A stretch of DNA of 33,961 nucleotides, from the NCBI GenBank assembly GCA_021777675.1, contig JAJYDG010000009.1:1-33961 (forward strand). Reading direction: 5' to 3'. The stretch's first letter is position 1; each line of letters starts with the position of its first letter. Positions 25,519 through 31,709 of the stretch are shown here, one piece after another. A program made the translations under genes and the position numbers. The notes under the pieces are model-generated. The model saw nothing but the letters and a program-made list of their open reading frames with translations, ran no database searches and had not been told where the DNA came from. This DNA is from a bacterium. Its GTDB lineage: Bacteria; Patescibacteriota; Minisyncoccia; Moranbacterales; UBA2206.

Positions 25519-25980
25519 TCAAGATAAATCGACAACGAATCGATAAGTCTCCGACAAGTAATTTTAAAATCTAGAACAGTTATCGCGTTAAGGTGATTGG
25601 CAAACCTTTTTGATCCCGACATGGTAGTTGGAATCGATTGAAAAGCTCGCCAGTCAAACCAGCCTTGGCAAGATACGCGTGTCTAGTAACCCTACAATAC
25701 AAATCTTATCCATCGTGATGAGTGGCACAGGCTTAATCCAAAAAGATAGTAAGCTTGTCCAGTCCTTATGATCAGTCCCAAATATTTATTTTATACAAAA
25801 CGGACTTAACGAGAATAGTGACTAGGGAAATTTGAAAATAATTTCCCCTCAATTCAAATCATTATAAAAGATAGTGATTTGATAGAGGATAGTTCTTTAA
25901 ATTATTACAAAGAAGAATCTATCGCATCAAATGGATTTCTATTTTGAGAAAGTTATTTGATGCGATGGATTGCATTTTTT
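25519..25980 (+). ncRNA. Candidate structured noncoding RNA or long regulatory leader
   Basis: No plausible ORF lies between the strong promoter and 25960. The stretch holds several hairpins: ATCGA/TCGAT near 25528-25544, GGGAAATT/AATTTCCC (25825-25832/25840-25847), CAAATCA/TGATTTG near 25855-25881, and the 17-bp hairpin at 25916-25971 followed by ATTTTTT. It does not show the conserved cores of tmRNA, RNase P RNA, 6S or SRP RNA. It is either an independent RNA ending at the last hairpin or a leader whose terminator overlaps the start of the membrane protein gene. Confidence 0.45.
25916..25980 (+). terminator. 17-bp hairpin with T run overlapping a start codon
   Basis: AATCTATCGCATCAAAT (25916-25932) pairs with ATTTGATGCGATGGATT (25955-25971), with one G-U pair. 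GC and then ATTTTTT follow. The ATG of the membrane protein (25960) lies inside the right arm, and the only purine-rich ribosome-binding candidate (GAGAAAG) is in the loop. It could terminate transcription or hide the start codon. Confidence 0.55.
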
Positions 25981-26193
25981 CTGGGCAGTCCCCAGCGCCT
26001 GCTGGGGACTGTGGTGGCTGGGCTCGTCATTGCTAGCCTGATTGATGTGAAGCTTCCCAGCTTCATTTTCAACCAGGCGATGCAAGCGTTCGGGCCAATC
26101 GTCGGGCCACTCCTTCAGATTGGCATCGTATTCTTCGGAATACGTGTCATTTTGTTTGGATGGCCCGGCGGCAATCGCCGAAACAGGAACTAG
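25960..26193 (+). CDS. Small two-helix membrane protein
   Basis: A 77-residue protein from the ATG at 25960; a TTG one codon upstream is the ORF-track start. Two hydrophobic helices (LLGTVVAGLVIASLI and VGPLLQIGIVFFGIRVILFGW) flank an amphipathic loop, with a basic tail (GGNRRNRN). The gene is visibly more GC-rich than the backbone. Part of it (residues 9-18) is encoded by a perfect 11-bp inverted repeat. Its size and topology would fit a holin-like or pilin-like membrane protein, but no family is recognised. It opens the accessory island. Confidence 0.6.
   Translation: MRWIAFFLGSPQRLLGTVVAGLVIASLIDVKLPSFIFNQAMQAFGPIVGPLLQIGIVFFGIRVILFGWPGGNRRNRN
25986..26011 (+). repeat. Perfect 11-bp hairpin inside the membrane protein gene
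   Basis: CAGTCCCCAGC (25986-25996) pairs with GCTGGGGACTG (26001-26011) around a GCCT loop. It is a very stable stem located 26 bp into the coding sequence. Confidence 0.8.
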
Positions 26194-26345
26194 TATTTTC
26201 CTGTTTCTAGTCGGAGCTAGCTGTGACCGACGAAAAACAAACTAGCAAATCGTGGCGGCAGAACAGAAAACGCCCACGGAAATGATTGTCCAGAGCCACT
26301 GCTCCGCAATCATTTGGTCAGTCACTTTTCCAATTCCATGGAAAA
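26180..26345 (+). other. Hairpin series between the membrane protein and the repeated leader
   Basis: No gene is seen between 26194 and 26491. The stretch holds consecutive perfect stems: GAAACAGGAA/TTCCTGTTTC (26180-26207, spanning the stop codon), GTCGG/CCGAC (26210-26230), CGTGG/CCACG near 26262-26279, AATGATTG/CAATCATT (26281-26314, with GAGC/GCTC inside), and TTTTCCA/TGGAAAA (26326-26345). The density suggests a structured transcript. Confidence 0.6.
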
Positions 26346-26398
26346 TGGCAAGCCTAATCCCTCAACAAGTCGGGGGTTAAAATAAGAATTGGGGCAGT

Positions 26399-26492
26399 CA
26401 GTGCGCCTAAAGTAAAGCACTGGTGTAGGGGAGAATGGGATTTTTAATTGCCGTAGGGGCAAGAAAAAATCCCGCTTCTCTTTCAGATCTAA
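26399..26492 (+). promoter_or_regulatory. Repeated structured leader, copy 1 (upstream half)
   Basis: The stem CAGTGC/GCACTG (26399-26404/26417-26422) is followed by TGTAGGGGAGAA and a compound hairpin. In that hairpin the outer GAGAA (26431-26435) pairs with TTCTC (26476-26480), the inner GGGATTTTT (26437-26445) pairs with AAAAATCCC (26465-26473), and the tip is GCC/GGC. The tail CTTCTCTTTCAGATCTAA follows. The flanks match copy 2 at 32218-32409, while the inner stem differs in sequence and keeps its pairing. The IS5 element interrupts the leader right after the tail; the rest resumes at 27385. Confidence 0.65.
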
Positions 26493-26512
26493 GTAACTGT
26501 CTAAATTCTTTT
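26493..26512 (+). repeat. Left terminal inverted repeat of the IS5 element
   Basis: GTAACTGTCTAAATTCTTTT is exactly complementary to 27365-27384 and is preceded by the target duplication TAA. Confidence 0.9.
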
Positions 26513-26580
26513 CTTTGATGTATACTTCTTTGTAGAGCCTTGTTTTTGTAGAGCCTTGTTAAAACAAAAAAACAAAAACT

Positions 26581-26916
26581 ATGCAAAGAAAAATATATCC
26601 AAGCGATGTCACTCGCGAACAATTTGAAAAAATTAGTCCCTTGCTTGCATCAGCACGCAAGACAACTAAGCCAAGGAAGATTGACCAATATGATATATTC
26701 TGTGCCTTGCTGTATCTTTTAAAATCAGGCTGTCAGTGGAGAATGTTACCTAGCGATTTTCCTCAATGGAAATTGGTCCACTACTATTTCACTGTATGGA
26801 GCAGCAGGAAAACCAAAAACACCCCCAGCGTATTGGAGGAGGTCTTAAAAAAAATTGGTCAGCGACGAACGTTTGAAAAATGGGAGAAAATGCAACACGA
26901 GCATGGGTATCGTTGA
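26581..26916 (+). CDS. IS5-family transposase, first frame (OrfA)
   Basis: A 111-residue N-terminal transposase part with the family pattern DVTREQFEKISPLLASARK (DUF4096-like domain), then DIFCALLYLLKSGCQWRMLPSDFPQWKLVHYYF. It lacks the catalytic DDE residues, which are in the second frame. An A8 run at 26847-26854 near the overlap could allow frame change by ribosomal or transcriptional slippage. A -1 shift meets a TGA within eight codons, while +1 (or -2) joins OrfB. Confidence 0.9.
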   Translation: MQRKIYPSDVTREQFEKISPLLASARKTTKPRKIDQYDIFCALLYLLKSGCQWRMLPSDFPQWKLVHYYFTVWSSRKTKNTPSVLEEVLKKIGQRRTFEKWEKMQHEHGYR

Positions 26917-27376
26917 TGCCCAAAGTGTGAAAAATACCGAATCCGCCAAACAGAAAGGCTATGACGCAGGTAAAAAAGTTTCCGGTATTAAGCGGCATAT
27001 TGTCGTGGATACTAATGGATTACCACACGCATTAAGTGTCACGACTGCTGATGTGACTGACAGAGATGGAGCCGTTCAAGCATTTGAGACAAACAAAAAA
27101 CACCTTTCACGGGTGAAAAAAATATTGGCGGACGGCGGTTATACGGGCAAACCCTTTGCGGAAAAAGTGAAAAAGATTTTAAAAGCTGAAACAGAAATCG
27201 CCAAAAGAAACGAGCTGCATACATTTGCAGTTATACCGAAAAGGTGGGTAGTGGAAAGAAGCTTTTCATGGCTGGAAAAATGCCGAAGATTATGGAAAAA
27301 TTGTGAAAGAAAATTGAATTCAAGTTTGCAAATGATGATTTTATGTTTTGTGAGAGTGTTATTAAAAAGAATTTAG
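26855..27376 (+). CDS. IS5-family transposase, second frame (OrfB)
   Basis: The C-terminal catalytic part. The first Asp lies in MGIVDAQSVKNTES, the second in VKKILADGGYTGKPFAEKV, and the Glu in RWVVERSFSWLEKCRRLWKNCER, the usual IS5 DDE arrangement. The TTG listed as start is only the first codon of the open frame after the A8 run; the protein is probably made as an OrfA-OrfB fusion from 26581. The two frames overlap over 26855-26916. A simple 1-nt inactivating mutation is the alternative to programmed frameshifting. Confidence 0.88.
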   Translation: MVSDERLKNGRKCNTSMGIVDAQSVKNTESAKQKGYDAGKKVSGIKRHIVVDTNGLPHALSVTTADVTDRDGAVQAFETNKKHLSRVKKILADGGYTGKPFAEKVKKILKAETEIAKRNELHTFAVIPKRWVVERSFSWLEKCRRLWKNCERKLNSSLQMMILCFVRVLLKRI

Positions 27377-27384
27377 ACAGTTAC
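27365..27384 (-). repeat. Right terminal inverted repeat of the IS5 element
   Basis: AAAAGAATTTAGACAGTTAC is the perfect inverted copy of 26493-26512 and is followed by TAA. Confidence 0.9.
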
Positions 27385-27410
27385 TAAATTAATTTAGGTT
27401 TGAAATGAGG
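27385..27410 (+). promoter_or_regulatory. Repeated structured leader, copy 1 (downstream half)
   Basis: After the IS, the leader resumes with TAAATTAA and TTTAGGTTTGAAATGAGG (27393-27410), identical over 18 bases to 32392-32409 of copy 2. Confidence 0.65.
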
Positions 27411-27457
27411 AGTAATAAGTTTTAGCGAATAAATAAGTATTAATTTTTTATATCATT

Positions 27458-28084
27458 ATGAACAAGCAAGTAGCTAATGAATTTTTAAAAAAGGCAGGAG
27501 AATATGACCCGCTAGGGGAGACGGAAGAAAGAGCGTTACAAAAAAAGTTTTTTCAAGGAGACAAGGAGGCTTTAGAAAAATTATTCAACGCCAATCTAAG
27601 ATTAGTGCTTTCCGGAGCTAAGAATGCCACGAAAATCTTAGGAGGGGAAAGTATGGAGAATTATTTGGAAAAAGGAGCAGAAGCTTTAAGAAAAGCTATC
27701 AGTACTTTTGGGGAAAATAAAATGCGACCAAGCGACTGGTATGTCTTTTGGATCAATCGTGAAATGGCTAGGGTTTTTGTTGATGAAGTGTTTGCGGTGC
27801 TTAGCAATCAAATCGGCCAAGCAAGACAAAAGGAAAATTGGGATGAATATTCCTTGCACTTTTTTAATCGCAGTCTGATGATTCAATTATTTTCTGAATT
27901 ACTGGTTAGTCCGAAAAATGAGATACTGGAAAGAATGATTGAGTCGGCGCTTTTGGAAACATTCAGTTTTCAAAAAAACTATCCGGAGCGAAAAATTTCT
28001 CCAGAGAATTTTGCAAAAAAATCAATACTCTTTCAAAAAATTATTTCCAAAGCTGATCGGGAAATGGAGGATTTGTTAAGATAA
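27458..28084 (+). CDS. Divergent sigma-70-like protein
   Basis: A 208-residue protein whose first 115 residues follow the sigma-70 region 1.2-2.4 pattern. DPLGETEERALQKKFFQGDKEALEKL corresponds to the usual acidic pLxxxEExxLxxxxxxGDxxAxxxL. NLRLVLSGAKNATKI matches the core NLRLVxxxAKxY, EKGAEALRKAISTFG matches QEGxxGLxxAxxxFD, and DWYVFWINREMARVFVDE corresponds to the melting/-10 helix (YxxWWIRxxIxRxL). No region 3 or 4 is recognisable in the helical C-terminus. It could be a specialised sigma factor or an RNA-polymerase-binding derivative. It has no Shine-Dalgarno and follows the IS-split leader. Confidence 0.6.
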   Translation: MNKQVANEFLKKAGEYDPLGETEERALQKKFFQGDKEALEKLFNANLRLVLSGAKNATKILGGESMENYLEKGAEALRKAISTFGENKMRPSDWYVFWINREMARVFVDEVFAVLSNQIGQARQKENWDEYSLHFFNRSLMIQLFSELLVSPKNEILERMIESALLETFSFQKNYPERKISPENFAKKSILFQKIISKADREMEDLLR

Positions 28085-28236
28085 TGGTCATTATAAATTT
28101 TCATGGATTGAAATTGCTTCTGGAATTATTCCGGAAGTAAAAATGGATTTGTGAAGTCGTGAAAGATTTATCGAGTAGCGAATAAGCGGAAGGACTTTGA
28201 CAATCGAATAGTTATTAAAAATAAAAAACGGCTGGA

Positions 28237-28284
28237 TTGCCTCAGTGAATTTGATTATTTTTTTTAGTCAAATTTTTGAGGCAA
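28237..28284 (+). terminator. Long hairpin upstream of the GC-rich gene cluster
   Basis: TTGCCTCA (28237-28244) and AATTTGA (28248-28254) pair with TCAAATT (28268-28274) and TGAGGCAA (28277-28284) around a T-rich loop. It lies 150 bp after the sigma-like gene and 50 bp before the next gene. It may act as a terminator or as a leader structure; the T run is in the loop, not after the stem. Confidence 0.5.
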
Positions 28285-28336
28285 TTCAACTTTAACCAAA
28301 AATCCGGTATGCTCATGGCCGGGAATGGAGGAAAAA

Positions 28337-28834
28337 ATGAGCTGGAAATTAAAAAGCGGAGAGGTTGTGGTGGATCGCCACAACAGCCATCTCCACGAAG
28401 GCGTAGCGCATCTCCTGCCCGACGCGTTCACCCGGATTGAAAGTTTGGGCGGGGAGTTTTTCGTCGAGGAAGTCGACTTCGGTCGGCCGATCGGCGAGAC
28501 CACTTGTGTTGCTACGGCCGCTGGCGACCAAGTAATTTACGCGAAGCGGCCACGACGCTGGGGACATTCTCGGTTTGTGAGAAATCGCAAGCCGGAACTG
28601 TGCTCCAGCCTCGTTGTTATCCTCAAGGCGGGGGATGATGGCGAGTATGTGTTAATTACCGCCTTTGTGGGACACCGGCCGCAGCCGGAGCCATGGGATC
28701 GAAAAAACTTTTCGCAGCAGCCGAATCCGCGTGAAGCGGAGCGGTTGGCGCGGGAGTTCTGGTCCTCGCATGCCCTGGTTTGGGGTAGCGAGGAGACGAT
28801 TCCGGGGACCGAGATGGCTCGGTGCCCTTGGTAA
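28337..28834 (+). CDS. Small basic protein of unknown family in the GC-rich cluster
   Basis: A 165-residue protein. The start at 28337 is chosen over the ORF-track 28325 because GGAGG at 28327-28331 is a proper Shine-Dalgarno for it. The centre reads RRWGHSRFVRNRKPELCSSLVVILK followed by YVLITAFVGHRPQPEPWD, a His/Arg/strand/strand arrangement reminiscent of small BECR-type RNase toxins. That is only a resemblance. The C-terminus has REFWSSHALVWG and ends in CPW. The gene is much more GC-rich than the backbone and precedes the AAA+/VWA pair on the same strand. Confidence 0.6.
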   Translation: MSWKLKSGEVVVDRHNSHLHEGVAHLLPDAFTRIESLGGEFFVEEVDFGRPIGETTCVATAAGDQVIYAKRPRRWGHSRFVRNRKPELCSSLVVILKAGDDGEYVLITAFVGHRPQPEPWDRKNFSQQPNPREAERLAREFWSSHALVWGSEETIPGTEMARCPW

Positions 28835-28939
28835 AACTGGCTCCCTGAGAGCCACCCCTGCCGATGGAATTCGGTGAGCGTCACCTGCTCTGGCGTGGTC
28901 TATTCAGTTAGACCAAATGCGTCAAAAGTGGTGAGCCGT

Positions 28940-28965
28940 TCCGCCTTCGCTAAAGCTATGGCGGA
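28940..28965. repeat. Small TCCGCC...GGCGGA palindrome
   Basis: TCCGCCTTCGCTAAAGCTAT followed by GGCGGA forms a 6-bp stem with an imperfectly self-pairing centre. Similar small palindromes are dispersed in Patescibacteria genomes, from general knowledge; only one copy is seen here. Confidence 0.4.
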
Positions 28966-29018
28966 CGAGGGAAGCAGAGCCCTCAAAACCCGTCGACTCG
29001 GGCCTTGTGAAAATTCAT

Positions 29019-29050
29019 AGGAGGCGAGTCGGCGCCTCCTCAATTTTTTT
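29019..29050 (+). terminator. Intrinsic terminator-like hairpin in the AAA+ leader
   Basis: AGGAGGCG (29019-29026) pairs perfectly with CGCCTCCT (29033-29040), followed by CAA and seven T. It ends about 95 bp before the AAA+ start, so it would either end the upstream transcript or act as an attenuator. Confidence 0.75.
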
Positions 29051-29146
29051 GGCGATTCGCGGCCAATAAAACTGCGAGCTCCGCCAGGCGACGTTAACCC
29101 TTTAATGAAGGTTAATGACGGCGCTCAAAGAGAAAAAGGAGGAATC

Positions 29147-30223
29147 ATGAACTGGTTCGCAAAAATTACGGCCATCCTCACGGCCGGGTTCGTATTTGTT
29201 GAGGAAATCGCTCGCGTGCTTAGTTTAGCATTTGCGGGCAAAAAAAATGTTATCGTTTTCGGACCGGCCGGTCACGGCAAGTCCGAAATGGTTCAGTCCG
29301 TTATCAAAGAACTCAAACTCGATGATGACACTTTCTTCCAGTTCTTTGGAGAAGGCATGGACGAGTCCAGGCTTTTTGGAGGGTTAAACTTTAAAAAGCT
29401 TGAAGAGGAAAAAATTCTTGAATACTACCCTGAGAAATCGTTTTTGAATTCTAAAGTGGCGGTATTCGAGGAATTATTTGACGCTCCGGCGTCCGTCCTT
29501 TTAGCTCTTAAGGATGTCCTCACAGCAAAAGAGCTCCGCAATGGTTCGCAGCGGTTCAAAATGCGAACTGAAATAATCATTTGCCTCACCAATAAGGAAC
29601 CCGGTGAGATAAGTGAGCTTGGCCCAGCCGCGCATGCTCTGATCGAGCGCTTTCCGCTTCAGCTAAACCTGAAATGGAAAGATTACTCGGCAGGCAGCTA
29701 CCTCTCGATGTTCGAGAAAGTAGCAAGCAGGCTGGCGGGCCCAGTGCTGAATGGTTTCAAAGGTGTCTTAGCAGAAATTCTCGCTAAGGCAACTGCCGAG
29801 GGGAATTTTGTTTCCCCAAGGACAGCCGTTCATGCATTTCAGGTTTGCCAAGCATCGGCAACGATGCGCGGTGCTGATCATGTTGAAAAATGTGATCTGA
29901 CAGACCTGCGTTTCTTGCCTGGTCTTGAAGGCTTAGCAGAAACGATTCAGGCCGACCTGACCGCCGCCATGGAAAGAGCGGCCGCCGAAAAGAATCTTTC
30001 CCAGGCCGAGAGTACACTTCGCGAACTGCTGAGTGAACTCTCCCAGGCTACCTCGCCCATCAAGGCACTGCAGGTAGCCAAAAAGTTTGTGGTATTTCAG
30101 GATGAAGTTTCTTCCCTGAAGATCACAGATGGCCTGTCCGAACGCAGAAAGCGCCTGCGGGAAACCGTAGGTGAGAAAATCACCGAGGCACAATCCCGTG
30201 CCTTGGAACAAACCCGTATCTAA
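29147..30223 (+). CDS. RavA/MoxR-like AAA+ ATPase
   Basis: A 358-residue ATPase. The start at 29147 is chosen because AAAAAGGAGG lies directly before it; the ORF-track start at 29105 has none. Walker A is GPAGHGKS (residues 39-46). The Walker B region AVFEELFDAP aligns with the usual FLDEIxxA of RavA/MoxR, but Glu replaces the Asp. VLTAKELRNG corresponds to the RavA NERxFRNG, sensor 1 is CLTNKEPGE, and IERFPLQLNL follows. Such ATPases work as hexamers with a VWA partner to remodel proteins, and the partner is the next gene. It is GC-rich relative to the backbone. A short hydrophobic N-terminus may contact the membrane. Confidence 0.85.
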   Translation: MNWFAKITAILTAGFVFVEEIARVLSLAFAGKKNVIVFGPAGHGKSEMVQSVIKELKLDDDTFFQFFGEGMDESRLFGGLNFKKLEEEKILEYYPEKSFLNSKVAVFEELFDAPASVLLALKDVLTAKELRNGSQRFKMRTEIIICLTNKEPGEISELGPAAHALIERFPLQLNLKWKDYSAGSYLSMFEKVASRLAGPVLNGFKGVLAEILAKATAEGNFVSPRTAVHAFQVCQASATMRGADHVEKCDLTDLRFLPGLEGLAETIQADLTAAMERAAAEKNLSQAESTLRELLSELSQATSPIKALQVAKKFVVFQDEVSSLKITDGLSERRKRLRETVGEKITEAQSRALEQTRI

Positions 30224-30243
30224 CGCGAGAAAGGAGGGACGCC

Positions 30244-31605
30244 ATGTCCCAGTTTACTTTCAGAACCGCCCCTCCTGCCACCTACCTTAGCCCTTCGGCC
30301 GAGGAGATGCGGGAGGTGGCCGACAAGGTCGGCCTCAAGTCCTACAGCAAGGACCTAGTGGCTGATCTGTGTAATTTGGCAGCGGGTGGAAGTATAAACC
30401 CGCCGTCGAGTTATCGTCGGCTAGTACAACAAAGGGTTGAGGAGCGACTGCCCGCTCCCGATCCAAAAAATGGGTGGTCGCTCAATGGGCGATATACCCA
30501 CGACCGGCAAGCAGTGGTAACTGATGGCCTAACTAAGGCTATCAAGTACCATCAAAACGTCTGCGATTTTTTGCAGACGGCGGAACTCGAGAAGTTCCCA
30601 GGCAACTCCCCGCTCGAGCAGGCGATGAACCTGCTCAAACTCCTCGCCAAGAAAAAAGGTGGTGAGTCTGGCGGAGGTGCCGAAGGCGAACCTTTGCCAA
30701 TTTTCACCGACAACGATCAGTCGGAAAAAGTTGGCGAGGAACTCAATCAGCTGATGGACGACATAGACAGTCTATCGGATGACGAGCGCGAGCTTCTCGA
30801 CCCAAACCAGGACGCTGGTGCGGGCCAAGACAAAGGTGGAGACGACGGTCTCCAGAAAATGAAACTCGCCGAAGATATGTTGCGAGGCAAAGATCTGATG
30901 TTGAAGATCTCACGTAACTTAGACAAGCTCACTCGAATGCAAGTCCGAAGGAGCAAAAAGCAGGAGCCTGATCCTGCTGGCGAAGAAATCAGGCAAAGAC
31001 CCATCGCTCATTTGGGTGAGCTCAACAAGATTACCAAATCTAGTTGGGCTACACGCCAGGCATCGCCTTCGTACTTCATGTACCAGGCGATCACTGGCGC
31101 CCTCCCGATTCGCGAACGGGTTACCACCATAGAGAAAAAACAGTTATTGTATATTATCATTGACTGTTCTGGATCCATGGGCTCCGGCCAGCGTATTTTC
31201 AAGGCCGGAGGCATCCTCATGAACCGCTTGAAGGCGGTGATTGAGGGTGAGGCGGAGCTTTATGTCCGCCTGTTCGACACTTCGCTGAAGCAAGAGCACC
31301 ACGCCGGTACGCCGGCCGAAGCGAAGGAACTGATTCGCCACTTTACCGAGAAGAATTATAGTGGCGGGTCAACGGACATAAGTGGCTGCGCTCGGGCAGC
31401 CAAGACCCGGATTGAAGAAATCATCGCCGCGGGCGCGACTTACCGGCCTGAGCTGGTGGTCATCACCGACGGCGATGACAGAATCTCCTTGACTACGAAG
31501 GAGATGGCGGGAATAAAAATGCACTCGTTCGTGGTCGAGTGCGCCAACAAAGCCCTGACCGACTTGGCAGTCGCGACGGGCGGAGTTGGAATCAATAACC
31601 TTTAA
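30244..31605 (+). CDS. VWA-domain protein, partner of the AAA+ ATPase
   Basis: A 453-residue protein starting 20 bp after the ATPase gene with Shine-Dalgarno AAAGGAGGG. The N-terminal 290 residues are helical with acidic, Gly-rich stretches (GGGAEGEPLPIF, DDERELLDPNQDAGAGQDKGGDDG). The C-terminal VWA domain has a complete metal-ion-dependent adhesion site: DCSGSMG with Asp at residue 307, the Thr in GGSTDISGC, and the Asp in VVITDGDDR. The layout matches ViaA/CoxE-type partners of RavA/MoxR ATPases. The two probably form a substrate-remodelling complex in the cytoplasm. Base composition is GC-rich, as in the preceding genes. Confidence 0.88.
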   Translation: MSQFTFRTAPPATYLSPSAEEMREVADKVGLKSYSKDLVADLCNLAAGGSINPPSSYRRLVQQRVEERLPAPDPKNGWSLNGRYTHDRQAVVTDGLTKAIKYHQNVCDFLQTAELEKFPGNSPLEQAMNLLKLLAKKKGGESGGGAEGEPLPIFTDNDQSEKVGEELNQLMDDIDSLSDDERELLDPNQDAGAGQDKGGDDGLQKMKLAEDMLRGKDLMLKISRNLDKLTRMQVRRSKKQEPDPAGEEIRQRPIAHLGELNKITKSSWATRQASPSYFMYQAITGALPIRERVTTIEKKQLLYIIIDCSGSMGSGQRIFKAGGILMNRLKAVIEGEAELYVRLFDTSLKQEHHAGTPAEAKELIRHFTEKNYSGGSTDISGCARAAKTRIEEIIAAGATYRPELVVITDGDDRISLTTKEMAGIKMHSFVVECANKALTDLAVATGGVGINNL

Positions 31606-31625
31606 CAAAAAAGGAGGTGATGACC

Positions 31626-31709
31626 ATGGTTCACGCCAGAGATCATCCCGAAGTTCGCCGATCTTGCCTAGGCAAACATGAGCACCCATCGGTACCGGGC
31701 AGGAGGTAG
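31626..31709 (+). CDS. Candidate 27-residue small protein
   Basis: AAGGAGGTGAT, a near-complete match to the anti-16S sequence, lies at 31610-31620, directly after the VWA stop, and is followed by an ATG at 31626. The frame encodes 27 residues rich in His, Arg and Pro (MVHARDHPEVRRSCLGKHEH...). It is too short for the ORF track. The ribosome-binding site is the main support; without homologues it may be a leader peptide or chance. Confidence 0.4.
   Translation: MVHARDHPEVRRSCLGKHEHPSVPGRR

Larger units (their letters stand above)
26493..27384 (+). mobile_element. IS5-family insertion sequence
   Basis: An 892-bp element with perfect 20-bp terminal inverted repeats (GTAACTGTCTAAATTCTTTT and its complement), flanked by the direct repeat TAA at 26490-26492 and 27385-27387, a 3-bp TNA-type duplication known in IS5-type elements. 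It encodes a two-frame DDE transposase. The perfect ends and intact frames suggest a recent insertion. It landed inside the repeated leader, separating it from the sigma-like gene. Confidence 0.9.
28835..29146 (+). other. Hairpin-rich spacer before the AAA+ gene
   Basis: No ORF is supported here. Visible stems are TGGCTC/GAGCCA just after the stop, TGGTCTA/TAGACCA near 28897-28915, the TCCGCC/GGCGGA palindrome (28940-28965), CCCG/CGGG near 28990-29002, the AGGAGGCG/CGCCTCCT hairpin with T run (29019-29050), and TTAACC/GGTTAA near 29094-29116. The last leads into AAAAAGGAGG, the ribosome-binding site of the AAA+ gene. Confidence 0.6.

Noticed and set aside
25519-25850. tmRNA, RNase P RNA, 6S or SRP RNA
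   Set aside because: None of the conserved core sequences (tRNA-like ends, GAGGAAAGTCC-type P4 region, long closing stem) could be found on either strand.
28537-28884. Minus-strand ORFs over 28349-28884
   Set aside because: They are shadows of the GC-rich 28337-28834 gene, which has a good Shine-Dalgarno on the plus strand.
28890-28930. tRNA-like arm TGGTCTA-TTCAGT-TAGACCA
   Set aside because: Only one hairpin is present; no acceptor stem, T-arm or CCA-like arrangement surrounds it.
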